Below, in pieces: positions 6,493 through 13,297 of a DNA stretch of 20,821 nt. The position numbers were made by a program, and so were the translations under genes. Position 1 is the first letter of the stretch; each line of letters begins with the position of its first letter. The notes under the pieces are model-generated. The model saw only the letters and a program-made list of their open reading frames with translations. It did not search any database and had not been told where the DNA came from. This stretch comes from an uncultured Clostridia bacterium (GTDB taxonomy: Bacteria; Bacillota; Clostridia; Oscillospirales; Ruminococcaceae). The stretch is from assembly GCA_947089135.1 (NCBI GenBank), contig CAMUJF010000027.1, positions 1 through 20,821 on the forward strand, written 5' to 3'.

Positions 6493-9030
6493 ATGTCGAC
6501 AATTTCAAACAATTCAAACCGTGCTGTAAGCAGCCGCAACAGAATGGCGGGTCTTATGTCCGGTCTGGAGACGGAAGATATTGTAAAGGCGATGACCGCC
6601 AATACCAAAAGCAGAATAAATTCCAGGCAGCAGAAGCTTCAGACCTTGCAGTGGAAGCAGGACGGATACCGTTCGATAATTTCAAAGATAAAGGATTTTC
6701 AGGATAAGTATCTTAATTTGACAAGCCCTACGTCCGTTAAGGCTAATGCGATCCTGAAAAAGCGCATTTCAACTTCTTCAAATGAGAAGATCACAGCTAC
6801 CGCAGCTGCGGGTGCGTCCCCTGCTAAATATACTATCCGTGAGGCAGCAGCTGCCAAGACAGCTTCTGTTACTTCCGGTGGAGCTGTTGCGGGTGGAAGC
6901 ATAAAGCTTGATTTTTCTGACGCTAAAAAAGACAAGAACTACGAGGTAAAGATCAAGTTGGACGGCGCTCAAAAGACTATCGTTTTCACCGGAGGCAAGA
7001 ACGCCGCCGAAACGCAGCAGAACTTCCTTGATGCTGCCAACAACGCAATAAGCGATATCGTTCACACCGGTCAGAAGTTTGGAATAAACGACGAGTCCAG
7101 AATGGTATTCAACGGCGCAGGCGACGGTATTTATCACGTTTTTGAAGTAACCGACGGCGGCGCAAATATGAAAGAGGGTCTGGGTCTTGACGGCGACAGA
7201 ATAAGCCGTATTTCTAACTCCGCCAAGCTGGGCGATATAGGCTTCAATAATAAGCTTGTTTCCGAGGACGGAAAGTATAACATCAACATTAACGGCGTTT
7301 CCTTTGAATTTACCGAGGACACTACCGTTTCCGAAATGGTGAACAAGATCAATGCCTCCGATGCGGGCGTTAAGATGACGTTCAGCAACGTATCTCAGTC
7401 ATTTACGCTTGAGACTAAGGATACCGGCGCAGGTCAGGAGCTTAATATGTACCAGACCGGCGGAAATCTTCTCAACTCGCTGTTCAATATCAGCAGCGAT
7501 AAGCTCGGCACATCTTCTGCGGATTCCGCCAAGATAGAATATGCTATCAACGGCAGCTATACTCAGAAAATTGACGATACAAAGCTTAAGAACGGTTTTG
7601 ACGACGGAGAAAAATTCACTTTCACTCTTAATATCGACGGCAAGGATCGTAAGTTTGAATGGGATCTGAGTAAAGTTCTCAAAAAGAGAAACGACGGTGA
7701 GACATACTCGGCTACGGAAATAAACGAGGCTATTCAGAGTGAGTTGAAGATGGAGCTTGCTGTTGACGATGTAACCGGAAAGGGAAAGCTTGACCTTGAG
7801 ATCAAGTATGATTCCAACGGTTTGACTCTTACTTCCAACGACCACAAGTTCACCGTTGTGGACAGTAACTTCGCTCTTGAAGTCGGCAAGACCAATGAGA
7901 AAATGGTTACAGGCGATGAGATGTATGTTATCGCTCCGGGCGTTGAAAGCATGAAGTTCAAAGTCGGCGATGAGGAGATCGAAGTTACCGCAAGTAAAAA
8001 AGCGGGCATTTCCATAAAGGACTTGGCTGACAAGGGTCTTTTCAATATCAGAAGCGACGGAACTTTGGTGGCTACGGGCGAGATAACAGCTGTTGACACG
8101 AACGCCAAGGCTATGTTCGAAAAGTATTTCGGCGGAAAGGAAACTCTTTCTCCTGCAACTGATAATGATGTATTCACGGCTTACGGTTCAAACAGCACCC
8201 TTGAAGTAAGCACTGACGGAGAGAATTTCACCAAGTACACAAGCGCCACAAACCTCTTTACTTTCGACGGTACAACTATCAATCTTACCGATGTTAAGGA
8301 ATTCAAGGCGGAGACTGACGAGGATCTTATTACTGTTGAGACTAAAAAGGATACAAGCGGCATCAAGGACGTTATCAAGGGCTTTGTTGAGGATTACAAT
8401 AAGCTTATCGAGGATCTTTACAAGGAAACAAGCACAAAGCGGCCTCAGAAGAATAAAGCGTATTTCGACCCGCTGACCGACGAACAGAAGGACGAAATGG
8501 ACGCTGACGAGATAGAAAAGTGGGAGGAGCAGGCTAAGCAGGGTCTGCTGTACCGTGACAATAATATCCAGAAGTTCCTTTCCGAGATAAGAGGCGTTAT
8601 GTCAAGAGGCATTAACGGTTTTACTCTCAAAGACATGGGCGTTCAGCTTACCGAAAATTGGCGTGACAACGGCAAGCTTGAGATCAAGGAAGATAAGCTT
8701 GACAGCGCTATTGAGGCTTACGGCGACAAGATCGCGGACTTCTTTACAGGTTCTGACGGTCTTGCTGCAAGACTTGAAAGTACAATTGACAAGGCAATTT
8801 CCACAAAAACCAAGAAGTATGGCTATCTGACTTCTCTGGCAGGTATGGAGAACACCAAGACCGATACAGACAATCAGATATACAAGGAAATGCAGTCTAT
8901 ACAAAGCATTATTGACAAGCTGAACGAAAAGTACGAAAAGGAACAGGACCGCTACTGGAATCAGTTTACTGCACTTGAAAAATATATGGCTCAAATGCAG
9001 CAGCAGGCGTCCTATTTCATGCAGGAATAA
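6493..9030 (+). CDS. fliD: FliD, filament cap protein, unusually long
   Basis: Hook-associated protein 2 caps the growing filament and folds exported flagellin. Residues about 18-75 form FliD_N (GLMSGLETEDIVKAM...QTLQWKQDGYRSI). Residues about 258-315 match the flagellin hook IN motif (FEFTEDTTVSEMVNKINASD). FliD_C spans about 610-845 and ends in a Gln-rich helix. At 845 aa it is much longer than the usual 450-550. Residues 377-467 (TLNIDGKDRKFEWDLSKVL onward) and more weakly 149-225 resemble the domain inserted in FlgL. I prefer ATG 6493: ATG 6484 lies inside the ribosome binding site AAAGGATGA. The gene follows csrA directly. Confidence 0.94.
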   Translation: MSTISNNSNRAVSSRNRMAGLMSGLETEDIVKAMTANTKSRINSRQQKLQTLQWKQDGYRSIISKIKDFQDKYLNLTSPTSVKANAILKKRISTSSNEKITATAAAGASPAKYTIREAAAAKTASVTSGGAVAGGSIKLDFSDAKKDKNYEVKIKLDGAQKTIVFTGGKNAAETQQNFLDAANNAISDIVHTGQKFGINDESRMVFNGAGDGIYHVFEVTDGGANMKEGLGLDGDRISRISNSAKLGDIGFNNKLVSEDGKYNININGVSFEFTEDTTVSEMVNKINASDAGVKMTFSNVSQSFTLETKDTGAGQELNMYQTGGNLLNSLFNISSDKLGTSSADSAKIEYAINGSYTQKIDDTKLKNGFDDGEKFTFTLNIDGKDRKFEWDLSKVLKKRNDGETYSATEINEAIQSELKMELAVDDVTGKGKLDLEIKYDSNGLTLTSNDHKFTVVDSNFALEVGKTNEKMVTGDEMYVIAPGVESMKFKVGDEEIEVTASKKAGISIKDLADKGLFNIRSDGTLVATGEITAVDTNAKAMFEKYFGGKETLSPATDNDVFTAYGSNSTLEVSTDGENFTKYTSATNLFTFDGTTINLTDVKEFKAETDEDLITVETKKDTSGIKDVIKGFVEDYNKLIEDLYKETSTKRPQKNKAYFDPLTDEQKDEMDADEIEKWEEQAKQGLLYRDNNIQKFLSEIRGVMSRGINGFTLKDMGVQLTENWRDNGKLEIKEDKLDSAIEAYGDKIADFFTGSDGLAARLESTIDKAISTKTKKYGYLTSLAGMENTKTDTDNQIYKEMQSIQSIIDKLNEKYEKEQDRYWNQFTALEKYMAQMQQQASYFMQE

Positions 9031-9050
9031 CCGAAAATATTATAGCAAGA

Positions 9051-9100
9051 GGCAGGATATTTCCTGCTTCCTGCTTGTGTAAGCTTATATCTGTATAAGC
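9051..9100 (+). other. Two hairpins between fliD and fliS
   Basis: GCAGGA/TCCTGC (9052-9057 and 9062-9067, TATT loop) and GCTTATA/TATAAGC (9083-9089 and 9094-9100) are perfect inverted repeats within the 102-nt fliD-fliS gap. Neither is followed by a proper T-run, so they are more likely mRNA stabilising or processing elements than full terminators. A GGA lies at the top of the first stem, a shape that CsrA can bind; that link is speculation. Confidence 0.4.
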
Positions 9101-9132
9101 AGGCGTATGCTATTGAAAGGAATGAAGTCATA

Positions 9133-9501
9133 ATGCAGCAGAATCCATATCAGAAGTTTATGCAGCAGAGTGTTACGACAATGACGCCCGGACAGTTGGT
9201 GGTTGCACTTTATGACAAAGCCATAACAGAGCTTAACAAGGCTGTTTATTATATCGAAGAGGAACCAAGCATTCCCAAAGCGCACAACTCAATAATCCGT
9301 GTTCTGGATATTGTGGACACTCTTGATTCTCATCTCAAGGAAAAGTATGAAATTTCCAAAAGCCTTGCGGCGATGTATCAGTACTTCCGCGAAAGTCTTA
9401 CAAAGGCAAACGTCAAAAAGGACGCGGGTATACTGAAAGAGCTTATACCGTTTTTTCAGGAGATACGCGATGCTTTTGCTGAGGCTTCAAAAGGCTTTTA
9501 A
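9133..9501 (+). CDS. fliS: FliS, flagellin export chaperone
   Basis: A 122-aa four-helix protein. The opening (NPYQKFMQQSVTTMTPGQLVVALYDKAITEL, residues 4-34) is the FliS signature, in which the polypeptide binds the C-terminal helix of flagellin in the cytoplasm to stop early polymerisation and deliver it to FlhA. Length is typical. It starts at ATG 9133 behind GAAAGGAATG and follows fliD, the standard order. In Bacillus, FliS and FliW bind flagellin together, which ties this gene to the fliW-csrA pair upstream. Confidence 0.96.
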   Translation: MQQNPYQKFMQQSVTTMTPGQLVVALYDKAITELNKAVYYIEEEPSIPKAHNSIIRVLDIVDTLDSHLKEKYEISKSLAAMYQYFRESLTKANVKKDAGILKELIPFFQEIRDAFAEASKGF

Positions 9502-9522
9502 CACTTTCGGGGAGGCGCTGTA

Positions 9523-9993
9523 ATGAATAGTAAGCCGCTTTTAAATCTCGTTGACAGAAAGATACACGAAATGGAACGTTACAGCGAAATAACTAATCGT
9601 ATGCTGTACGAGGACATTGACGGCGTGGGTGAACTTCTTGCTGAAAGACAAAGCATTATTACTGCTATGGACGGCATTTCGTTGGATATAAAGCAATACA
9701 TAAGCGAACAGTCCATGGAGCATCAGGATAAGCTGAATAAACTGATGAAATTTGAGGACATAGACGGACTTAACGGAGAGCTGTTGGAGCTTCAGGAAAA
9801 AATCGGTCACGTACATGAGCTGAGAGAAAAAATACTCAAGGATGATGCGGCAGCATACGACAGATTTGAGAAAATGCGTGACGAACTTCGCGAAAAGCTT
9901 GAACAGTCTGCAAAGGGTAAACAGGTAATCAATTATTTTTCCGGCACAAATACTAATGTTAATAAAGGAAAAAAGTTGAATATTTCAAATTAA
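9523..9993 (+). CDS. FliT/FlgN-like flagellar chaperone
   Basis: A 156-aa, highly charged helical protein with no Cys and likely coiled coils (about residues 8-60 and 75-135). It is last in the flagellar operon, directly after fliS, where fliT normally sits; FliT is the export chaperone for the cap protein FliD. GGGGAGG gives a strong ribosome binding site before ATG 9523. The sequence is too generic to separate FliT from FlgN by eye, so the name rests on position. The last codons contain the -35 box of the tRNA promoter (TTGAAT at 9976), so the gene end and tRNA control overlap. Confidence 0.62.
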   Translation: MNSKPLLNLVDRKIHEMERYSEITNRMLYEDIDGVGELLAERQSIITAMDGISLDIKQYISEQSMEHQDKLNKLMKFEDIDGLNGELLELQEKIGHVHELREKILKDDAAAYDRFEKMRDELREKLEQSAKGKQVINYFSGTNTNVNKGKKLNISN

Positions 9994-10004
9994 TATGTTA
10001 TAAT
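9976..10004 (+). promoter_or_regulatory. Vegetative promoter for tRNA-Arg
   Basis: TTGAAT (9976-9981), a 17-nt spacer and TATAAT (9999-10004) form a near-consensus sigma-A promoter. The -35 box lies in the last codons of the fliT-like gene. Transcription would start near 10011, giving a leader of about 30 nt before the tRNA that is almost entirely the hairpin at 10009-10036. Confidence 0.72.
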
Positions 10005-10008
10005 ATTA

Positions 10009-10036
10009 CTGTCGGACTGTTTGGGCAGTCCGACAG
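10009..10036 (+). other. Strong hairpin between flagellar operon and tRNA
   Basis: CTGTCGGACTG (10009-10019) and CAGTCCGACAG (10026-10036) form a perfect 11-bp stem with a 6-nt loop. It is placed like the terminator of the flagellar operon but has no T-run (CGATTTGCG follows). Since the tRNA promoter should start transcripts near 10011, the same hairpin may act as the 5' leader of pre-tRNA-Arg. Confidence 0.65.
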
Positions 10037-10042
10037 CGATTT

Positions 10043-10119
10043 GCGTCTGTAGCTCAGTTGGATAGAGTGTCAGACTCCGACTCTGAAGGTCGCAGGTTCG
10101 ACTCCTGTCAGGCGCACCA
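10043..10119 (+). tRNA. tRNA-Arg (anticodon CCG)
   Basis: A 77-nt cloverleaf with encoded CCA (10117-10119). The acceptor stem GCGTCTG/CAGGCGC pairs with one G-U. The D arm is GCTC/GAGT. The anticodon stem TCAGA/TCTGA encloses the loop CTCCGAC with anticodon CCG, reading the arginine codon CGG. The T arm is GCAGG/CCTGT with loop TTCGACT. The 3' half (from 10075) is the left copy of the 45-bp attachment repeat, so the tRNA was restored, not destroyed, by insertion of the element. Confidence 0.96.
10075..10119 (+). repeat. attL-type 45-bp direct repeat (tRNA 3' end)
   Basis: Bases 10075-10119 are identical to 17790-17834 at all 45 positions, and the match stops at both edges. The copy covers the anticodon loop to CCA of tRNA-Arg. 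It marks the left boundary of the first integrated element and is the core in which the tyrosine recombinase would exchange strands. Confidence 0.95.
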
Positions 10120-10125
10120 CGTAGT

Positions 10126-10161
10126 TAAGCCGTTTGAGGATTATCAAGCGGCTTATTTTTA
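10126..10161 (+). terminator. Intrinsic terminator of tRNA-Arg, supplied by the element
   Basis: A 12-bp stem with one U-G pair (10126-10137 with 10144-10155, loop GGATTA) is followed by TTTTT. It lies just 3' of the tRNA CCA and is therefore element DNA, replacing the original chromosomal terminator. A terminator of the same design with a similar loop-proximal core follows the second att copy (17850-17889). Confidence 0.85.
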
Positions 10162-10177
10162 TGCTTATAAACATGAC

Positions 10178-10198
10178 TTTGTGCGCTATTTGTGCGCC
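10178..10198 (+). repeat. Left arm-type integrase site pair
   Basis: TTTGTGCGCT (10178-10187) and TTTGTGCGCC (10189-10198) are direct repeats 11 bp apart, one helical turn. The same word recurs three times near the element's right end (17651-17690). Paired short repeats flanking the att core are what arm-type sites for the integrase N-terminal domain look like. Confidence 0.7.
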
Positions 10199-10218
10199 AT
10201 TGAGAAAATATTAGCCCG

Positions 10219-11676
10219 TTATCCCTGCTTTTTTCTAAGTATCACATCGGCAATACATTCCGCAGACTGCTTGTCTGCTTCTTTGATGATATGGGAATAT
10301 ATGTCACTTGTCGTGCTTGCCTTTGAATGTCCTAACCTGCTCGAAATACTTATGCCGTCAACGCCGTTGAAATACAAAATACTTGCCATTGTGTGACGGA
10401 AAGCGTGAGGGTTAATATGCGGCAGACCGTTCCGCTTGGAAAAATCACTGCACCACTTTGTAATACTGTCGGGGCGCATGGGATAGCCGATCTTGTTTCC
10501 TTGCTCCTGAATGAAAAGATAGTCCGCGCGCTCGTTCTTAGCGTTGCCGTTCTTGTCGGATATTGTTACAAAGTTATTCCAGGCAGTACCGCAGTTCAGG
10601 CGATAGCTTACCCAATACGCACGATATTCCCGCAAAAGGCTCATTGTTTCCGCAGGAAGCGTTATATAACGGTCTGACTGCTCTGTTTTGGGAGTGTCCT
10701 CATAAATGCCTATGTCGGTACGGTTAAGCAGGGTAACGTTTATGTGTATTCGGCTGTTGTTCCAATCCACAGCAGACCATTTAAGCCCTGCAATTTCGCC
10801 CCGTCTTGCTCCCGTTATCAAGAGCAGGTGTACAATGGTTTTCCACTTTATAGGCTCTTTTTCGAGAGCTTCCCGTATATTGTCAATGTCCGCAGGCTGA
10901 AAGTAATTTGGCTGCGGCTTTTCTTTTTTCGGCGGCGTGGCTTTTGCGGCAGGATTGAACGGTATCAGCATTTCCTTTTCAGCTTGCGCAAGTATGGCGG
11001 AAATACAGCGGTGATACCCCGAAATTGTGGACTGCGACAAAGCGGCGGTATCCTCTGTAAGGTCGAAAACCGATTTTACCTTGCAGTTCAGCTCATTAGC
11101 TATCTTTTGGGCTGTATCAAATGAAACGGCATTGCCCTCACAGCAGCTTGCCAACGTCCGAACCGACACCCCCGCCGCCTTTGCAAATTCCACCTTTGTA
11201 CGTCCGGAAGATTTTAAAACAGCCGACAAATCCATTTTACATACGGCTTTCTTGCCGTTCTCCCTTAGCCCCTTTGCGGAAAGCTGCTCATATAGAGCGT
11301 TGAGGTGTTGGGGGTGTATCTCGCATAGCTTCAGATGTCCTATGCCCGCATTGACCCGCTCCAACTGCGCCTTATACCAACATATGACCGAGTGCTTGAC
11401 ACCTGCTCGTTCTTTCAAGGAAACAACATAGGCGGCGTACTCCGCAAAGGTCTGACGGTTGTCGAGGCTGTAACCTTGTCTGCATTGTTCCTCAAACTGT
11501 ACAGCCTGACGGTTCAGCTCCTTTTCAATCTGCCTTGCGGTCATATTGGGAGCGGGTTTATAACTCATTGTATAAGGCTTTAGGCGTTTACCCGCTCCGT
11601 CATAGCCGTGATATACCCGTATTGTGTAGGAGGTTATAACGCCGTCCTTATTCTTTCGGGGGATTATGTTCGCCAT
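10219..11676 (-). CDS. Tyrosine recombinase/integrase with inserted HTH domain
   Basis: A 485-aa site-specific integrase of the first element. The N-terminal arm-binding region covers about residues 1-65. A SAM-like core-binding domain (about 75-235) is split by an XRE-type helix-turn-helix (residues about 148-206, with TKVEFAKAAGVSVRTLASC). The catalytic domain (about 255-470) has all expected residues: Arg291 (TGARRGE), Lys330, His424-x-x-Arg427 (HAFRH), His450 (LGH) and nucleophile Tyr460 (DIYSH). It is probably active. The gene reads toward the tRNA and ends about 100 bp from the att core. AGGTGA precedes the start, which overlaps the repressor gene end by 29 bp, suggesting co-transcription. 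Confidence 0.95.
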   Translation of the reverse strand: MANIIPRKNKDGVITSYTIRVYHGYDGAGKRLKPYTMSYKPAPNMTARQIEKELNRQAVQFEEQCRQGYSLDNRQTFAEYAAYVVSLKERAGVKHSVICWYKAQLERVNAGIGHLKLCEIHPQHLNALYEQLSAKGLRENGKKAVCKMDLSAVLKSSGRTKVEFAKAAGVSVRTLASCCEGNAVSFDTAQKIANELNCKVKSVFDLTEDTAALSQSTISGYHRCISAILAQAEKEMLIPFNPAAKATPPKKEKPQPNYFQPADIDNIREALEKEPIKWKTIVHLLLITGARRGEIAGLKWSAVDWNNSRIHINVTLLNRTDIGIYEDTPKTEQSDRYITLPAETMSLLREYRAYWVSYRLNCGTAWNNFVTISDKNGNAKNERADYLFIQEQGNKIGYPMRPDSITKWCSDFSKRNGLPHINPHAFRHTMASILYFNGVDGISISSRLGHSKASTTSDIYSHIIKEADKQSAECIADVILRKKQG

Positions 11677-12286
11677 TGTTTTTCACCTGCTCTCTTAAAT
11701 CATAATAATTTGCCATTTCCTCAACTGTTTTTATAAGGCGGTATCTGTAAACATCGGTTTTATAGTGGTCGTCAAGAGTAAATTCAAAACAGTTTTCCAG
11801 CTTATCCAATTCTATGAATAAACCCGATTTTTTTAAATTTTTGACATCTTCATGCAATATAAAATAATTTAGCGTGATTTCCTCCAACATTGCAAGTGTT
11901 TCCGAAATATCATCTAAATAGTTGTTTTCAATTATCCAGTTTTTTATTTCTTGAACACGCGAATGATAAACAGTGTCGTTAATACATTCACCGTGAGCCT
12001 CATAATTCAAATTTATTACAGCTTTTTCACTCAGCCCGATATACTCACAAATTGCCTTTAAATCGGTATTAGTCGTTTTATTATCTGTAAAGCCGAGCAA
12101 GTAATCGGCAGAAATATTTCCGTATTCGCATATTTTATAAATAATTTCTGCATCTGGTTTTCGTTCTCCGTTTTCATAAAAACTTAATGCACCTCTTGAT
12201 ATACCTAATTCAGTAGCAAATACATCTTGTGATTTTTTTCCTCTGGTTTCTCGTATTCTTTCGCCCAACAAATTTTCGTTAAACAT
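11648..12286 (-). CDS. XRE-family repressor of the first element
   Basis: A 212-aa transcription regulator. Residues about 9-65 form a Cro/C1-type helix-turn-helix (GERIRETRGKKSQDVFATEL, then GISRGALSFYENGERKPD), followed by ADYLLG, typical of phage and ICE repressors. The C-terminal 140 residues are helical and not recognised; no Ser/Lys autopeptidase motif is seen, so it is not a LexA/CI-type self-cleaving repressor. An ATG at 12340 would add 18 residues; I chose 12286 because GAGGT lies 7-9 nt upstream. It is divergent from the rightward replication genes, and palindromes at 12345-12358 and about 12365-12378 are candidate operators. The gene runs into the integrase gene. Confidence 0.88.
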   Translation of the reverse strand: MFNENLLGERIRETRGKKSQDVFATELGISRGALSFYENGERKPDAEIIYKICEYGNISADYLLGFTDNKTTNTDLKAICEYIGLSEKAVINLNYEAHGECINDTVYHSRVQEIKNWIIENNYLDDISETLAMLEEITLNYFILHEDVKNLKKSGLFIELDKLENCFEFTLDDHYKTDVYRYRLIKTVEEMANYYDLREQVKNNGEHNPPKE

Positions 12287-12344
12287 ATTTTTTACCTCAA
12301 CTTTGCATACGTTTGTAAAATGATTAAAATAATTTTTCACATAT

Positions 12345-12378
12345 CGAAATTTATTTCGTTATTAAAAAATAAATTTCA
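12345..12378. promoter_or_regulatory. Candidate operators upstream of the XRE repressor
   Basis: CGAAATTTATTTCG (12345-12358) is a perfect 14-bp palindrome. A second copy matching 11 of 14 bases of its complement lies at 12365-12378, about two helical turns away. They lie between the repressor start and the rightward promoter, the usual place for repressor operators. Which protein binds is inferred. Confidence 0.45.
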
Positions 12379-12420
12379 TATATAAAAAGTTTCTGCATAT
12401 TTTTGTAACATTTTAAAAAT

Positions 12421-12476
12421 ACCGCATATATATATTGACAAATATAAATGTCTGCGGTATAATAGAATTGTAGACA
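12421..12476 (+). promoter_or_regulatory. Consensus rightward promoter with overlapping inverted repeats
   Basis: TTGACA (12435-12440), 17-nt spacer, TATAAT (12458-12463): a perfect sigma-A promoter driving the rightward HTH/replication operon. ACCGCA (12421-12426) and TGCGGT (12453-12458) are inverted around the -35 box; TGTCT (12449-12453) and AGACA (12472-12476) bracket the -10 box. Such a strong promoter would need a repressor, most likely the divergent XRE protein. Confidence 0.85.
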
Positions 12477-12481
12477 AAAAT

Positions 12482-12519
12482 AATCATCACACTAATGATA
12501 CCACATAGCAATGATGATT
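12482..12519 (+). other. Leader inverted repeat before the rightward operon
   Basis: AATCATCA (12482-12489) and TGATGATT (12512-12519) form 8-bp arms with a 22-nt loop within the transcribed leader, 23 nt before the ribosome binding site AGGAGG. It may be an additional operator or an mRNA structure; no T-run follows. Confidence 0.4.
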
Positions 12520-12555
12520 TCAAGAACTTTTAAAAAATTTTTAGGAGGTTTTTCT

Positions 12556-12765
12556 ATGGCAAACAGAGTAAAAGCCAATACAGACGTACGGGAACAGGCT
12601 AAAAAGGCAGGTATATACCTGTGGCAGATTGCGGCGGCAATAGGCGTATCAGAGCCGACATTTAACCGTTGGCTTAGAACTGAAATGTCTGCCGACAAAA
12701 AGGCTTGTGTTAAAAGCACAATTCGCCGCCTCGAAGCGGAGCAGAAAAGAGGTGCAACCACGTGA
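12556..12765 (+). CDS. Small HTH DNA-binding protein (Cro-like)
   Basis: A 69-aa basic protein with one helix-turn-helix (residues about 12-40: REQAKKAGIYLWQIAAAIGV, then SEPTFNRWLR). First gene of the rightward operon behind a perfect promoter and TTAGGAGG, so ATG 12556 is the clear start. An in-frame ATG at 12511 lacks a ribosome binding site. Small HTH proteins at this place in phages and ICEs act as Cro-type switches or as excision factors; I cannot tell which. Its stop overlaps the GTG start of the next gene. Confidence 0.8.
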   Translation: MANRVKANTDVREQAKKAGIYLWQIAAAIGVSEPTFNRWLRTEMSADKKACVKSTIRRLEAEQKRGATT

Positions 12766-13058
12766 ACAATGCCGCTTCTGTAGTTGGGTGTAATCCCGAA
12801 ATCACAATCAGCAGACCCGTCCCGCGAATGGTCGGGGTGAAAGAGGCTCACGATATAACGGGACTGTCAGAGCCTTTTCTTAGGCGCGGCTTCAAGTCGG
12901 GTGAGCTTGTTGGGGTACGCTGCGGCGCAACTTGCAATGGGCGGATTTTATTGAACCTCGATAAGCTCATCGACTATCTCAACTCTCATACTGAACAAGT
13001 TGAACCCGATTACAACGAATGCAAGACGGGTATTCGCCCTATTTCTGCAAATTTATAA
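12762..13058 (+). CDS. Excisionase-like winged-helix protein
   Basis: A 98-aa protein with an excisionase/MerR-type DNA-binding region (residues about 23-75: MVGVKEAHDITGLSEPFLRR, then GFKSGELVGVRCG...GRILLNLDKLIDYL). That layout, helix-turn-helix, a 'GEL' wing and a closing helix, is the HTH_17 pattern found in Xis proteins. It starts with GTG 12762, overlapping the previous stop, with AGAGGTG upstream. Probably the recombination directionality factor for the first integrase, though it could be a regulator. The two Cys (about residues 54 and 58) are unexplained. Confidence 0.68.
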   Translation: MNNAASVVGCNPEITISRPVPRMVGVKEAHDITGLSEPFLRRGFKSGELVGVRCGATCNGRILLNLDKLIDYLNSHTEQVEPDYNECKTGIRPISANL

Positions 13059-13067
13059 GAGGTTATT

Positions 13068-13292
13068 ATGACTGACAAAAAAAGTTTTATTTTTTATCAC
13101 GAATGGTCGGAAATCCTTAAAAAGCTGCCCGTTGATGAAGTCGGGAATATAATCCTTGCCTTACTCGAATATTCTGAAACTGGCACAGTTGCCGAACTTT
13201 CACCAATAGCCGATATTGCTTTCACAGCTTTTAGACAGGCTATCGACAAGGACAACGAGGGTGACGTGCCACAAAATGTCGAAAGCAGGTGA
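13068..13292 (+). CDS. DUF6291 domain protein
   Basis: A 74-aa protein beginning KKSFIFYHEWSEILKKLP, then GNIILALLEYSETG, the opening of the DUF6291 family of phage and ICE proteins that usually sits next to replication initiators. Many members are longer (over 100 aa), so this one may be a short form. The function is not established; position just before the replisome organiser suggests a replication role. Ribosome binding site AAGAGGTT precedes ATG 13068. Its stop overlaps the start region of the next gene. Confidence 0.7.
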   Translation: MTDKKSFIFYHEWSEILKKLPVDEVGNIILALLEYSETGTVAELSPIADIAFTAFRQAIDKDNEGDVPQNVESR

Positions 13293-13297
13293 AAAAG

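Noticed and set aside
8602..8994. 130-codon antisense frame inside the fliD C-terminal region
   Set aside because: Opposite a strongly conserved FliD_C domain; no independent evidence.
10058..10396. Plus-strand frame across the tRNA and the integrase 3' end
   Set aside because: It includes tRNA, terminator and antisense integrase sequence, so it cannot be a real gene.
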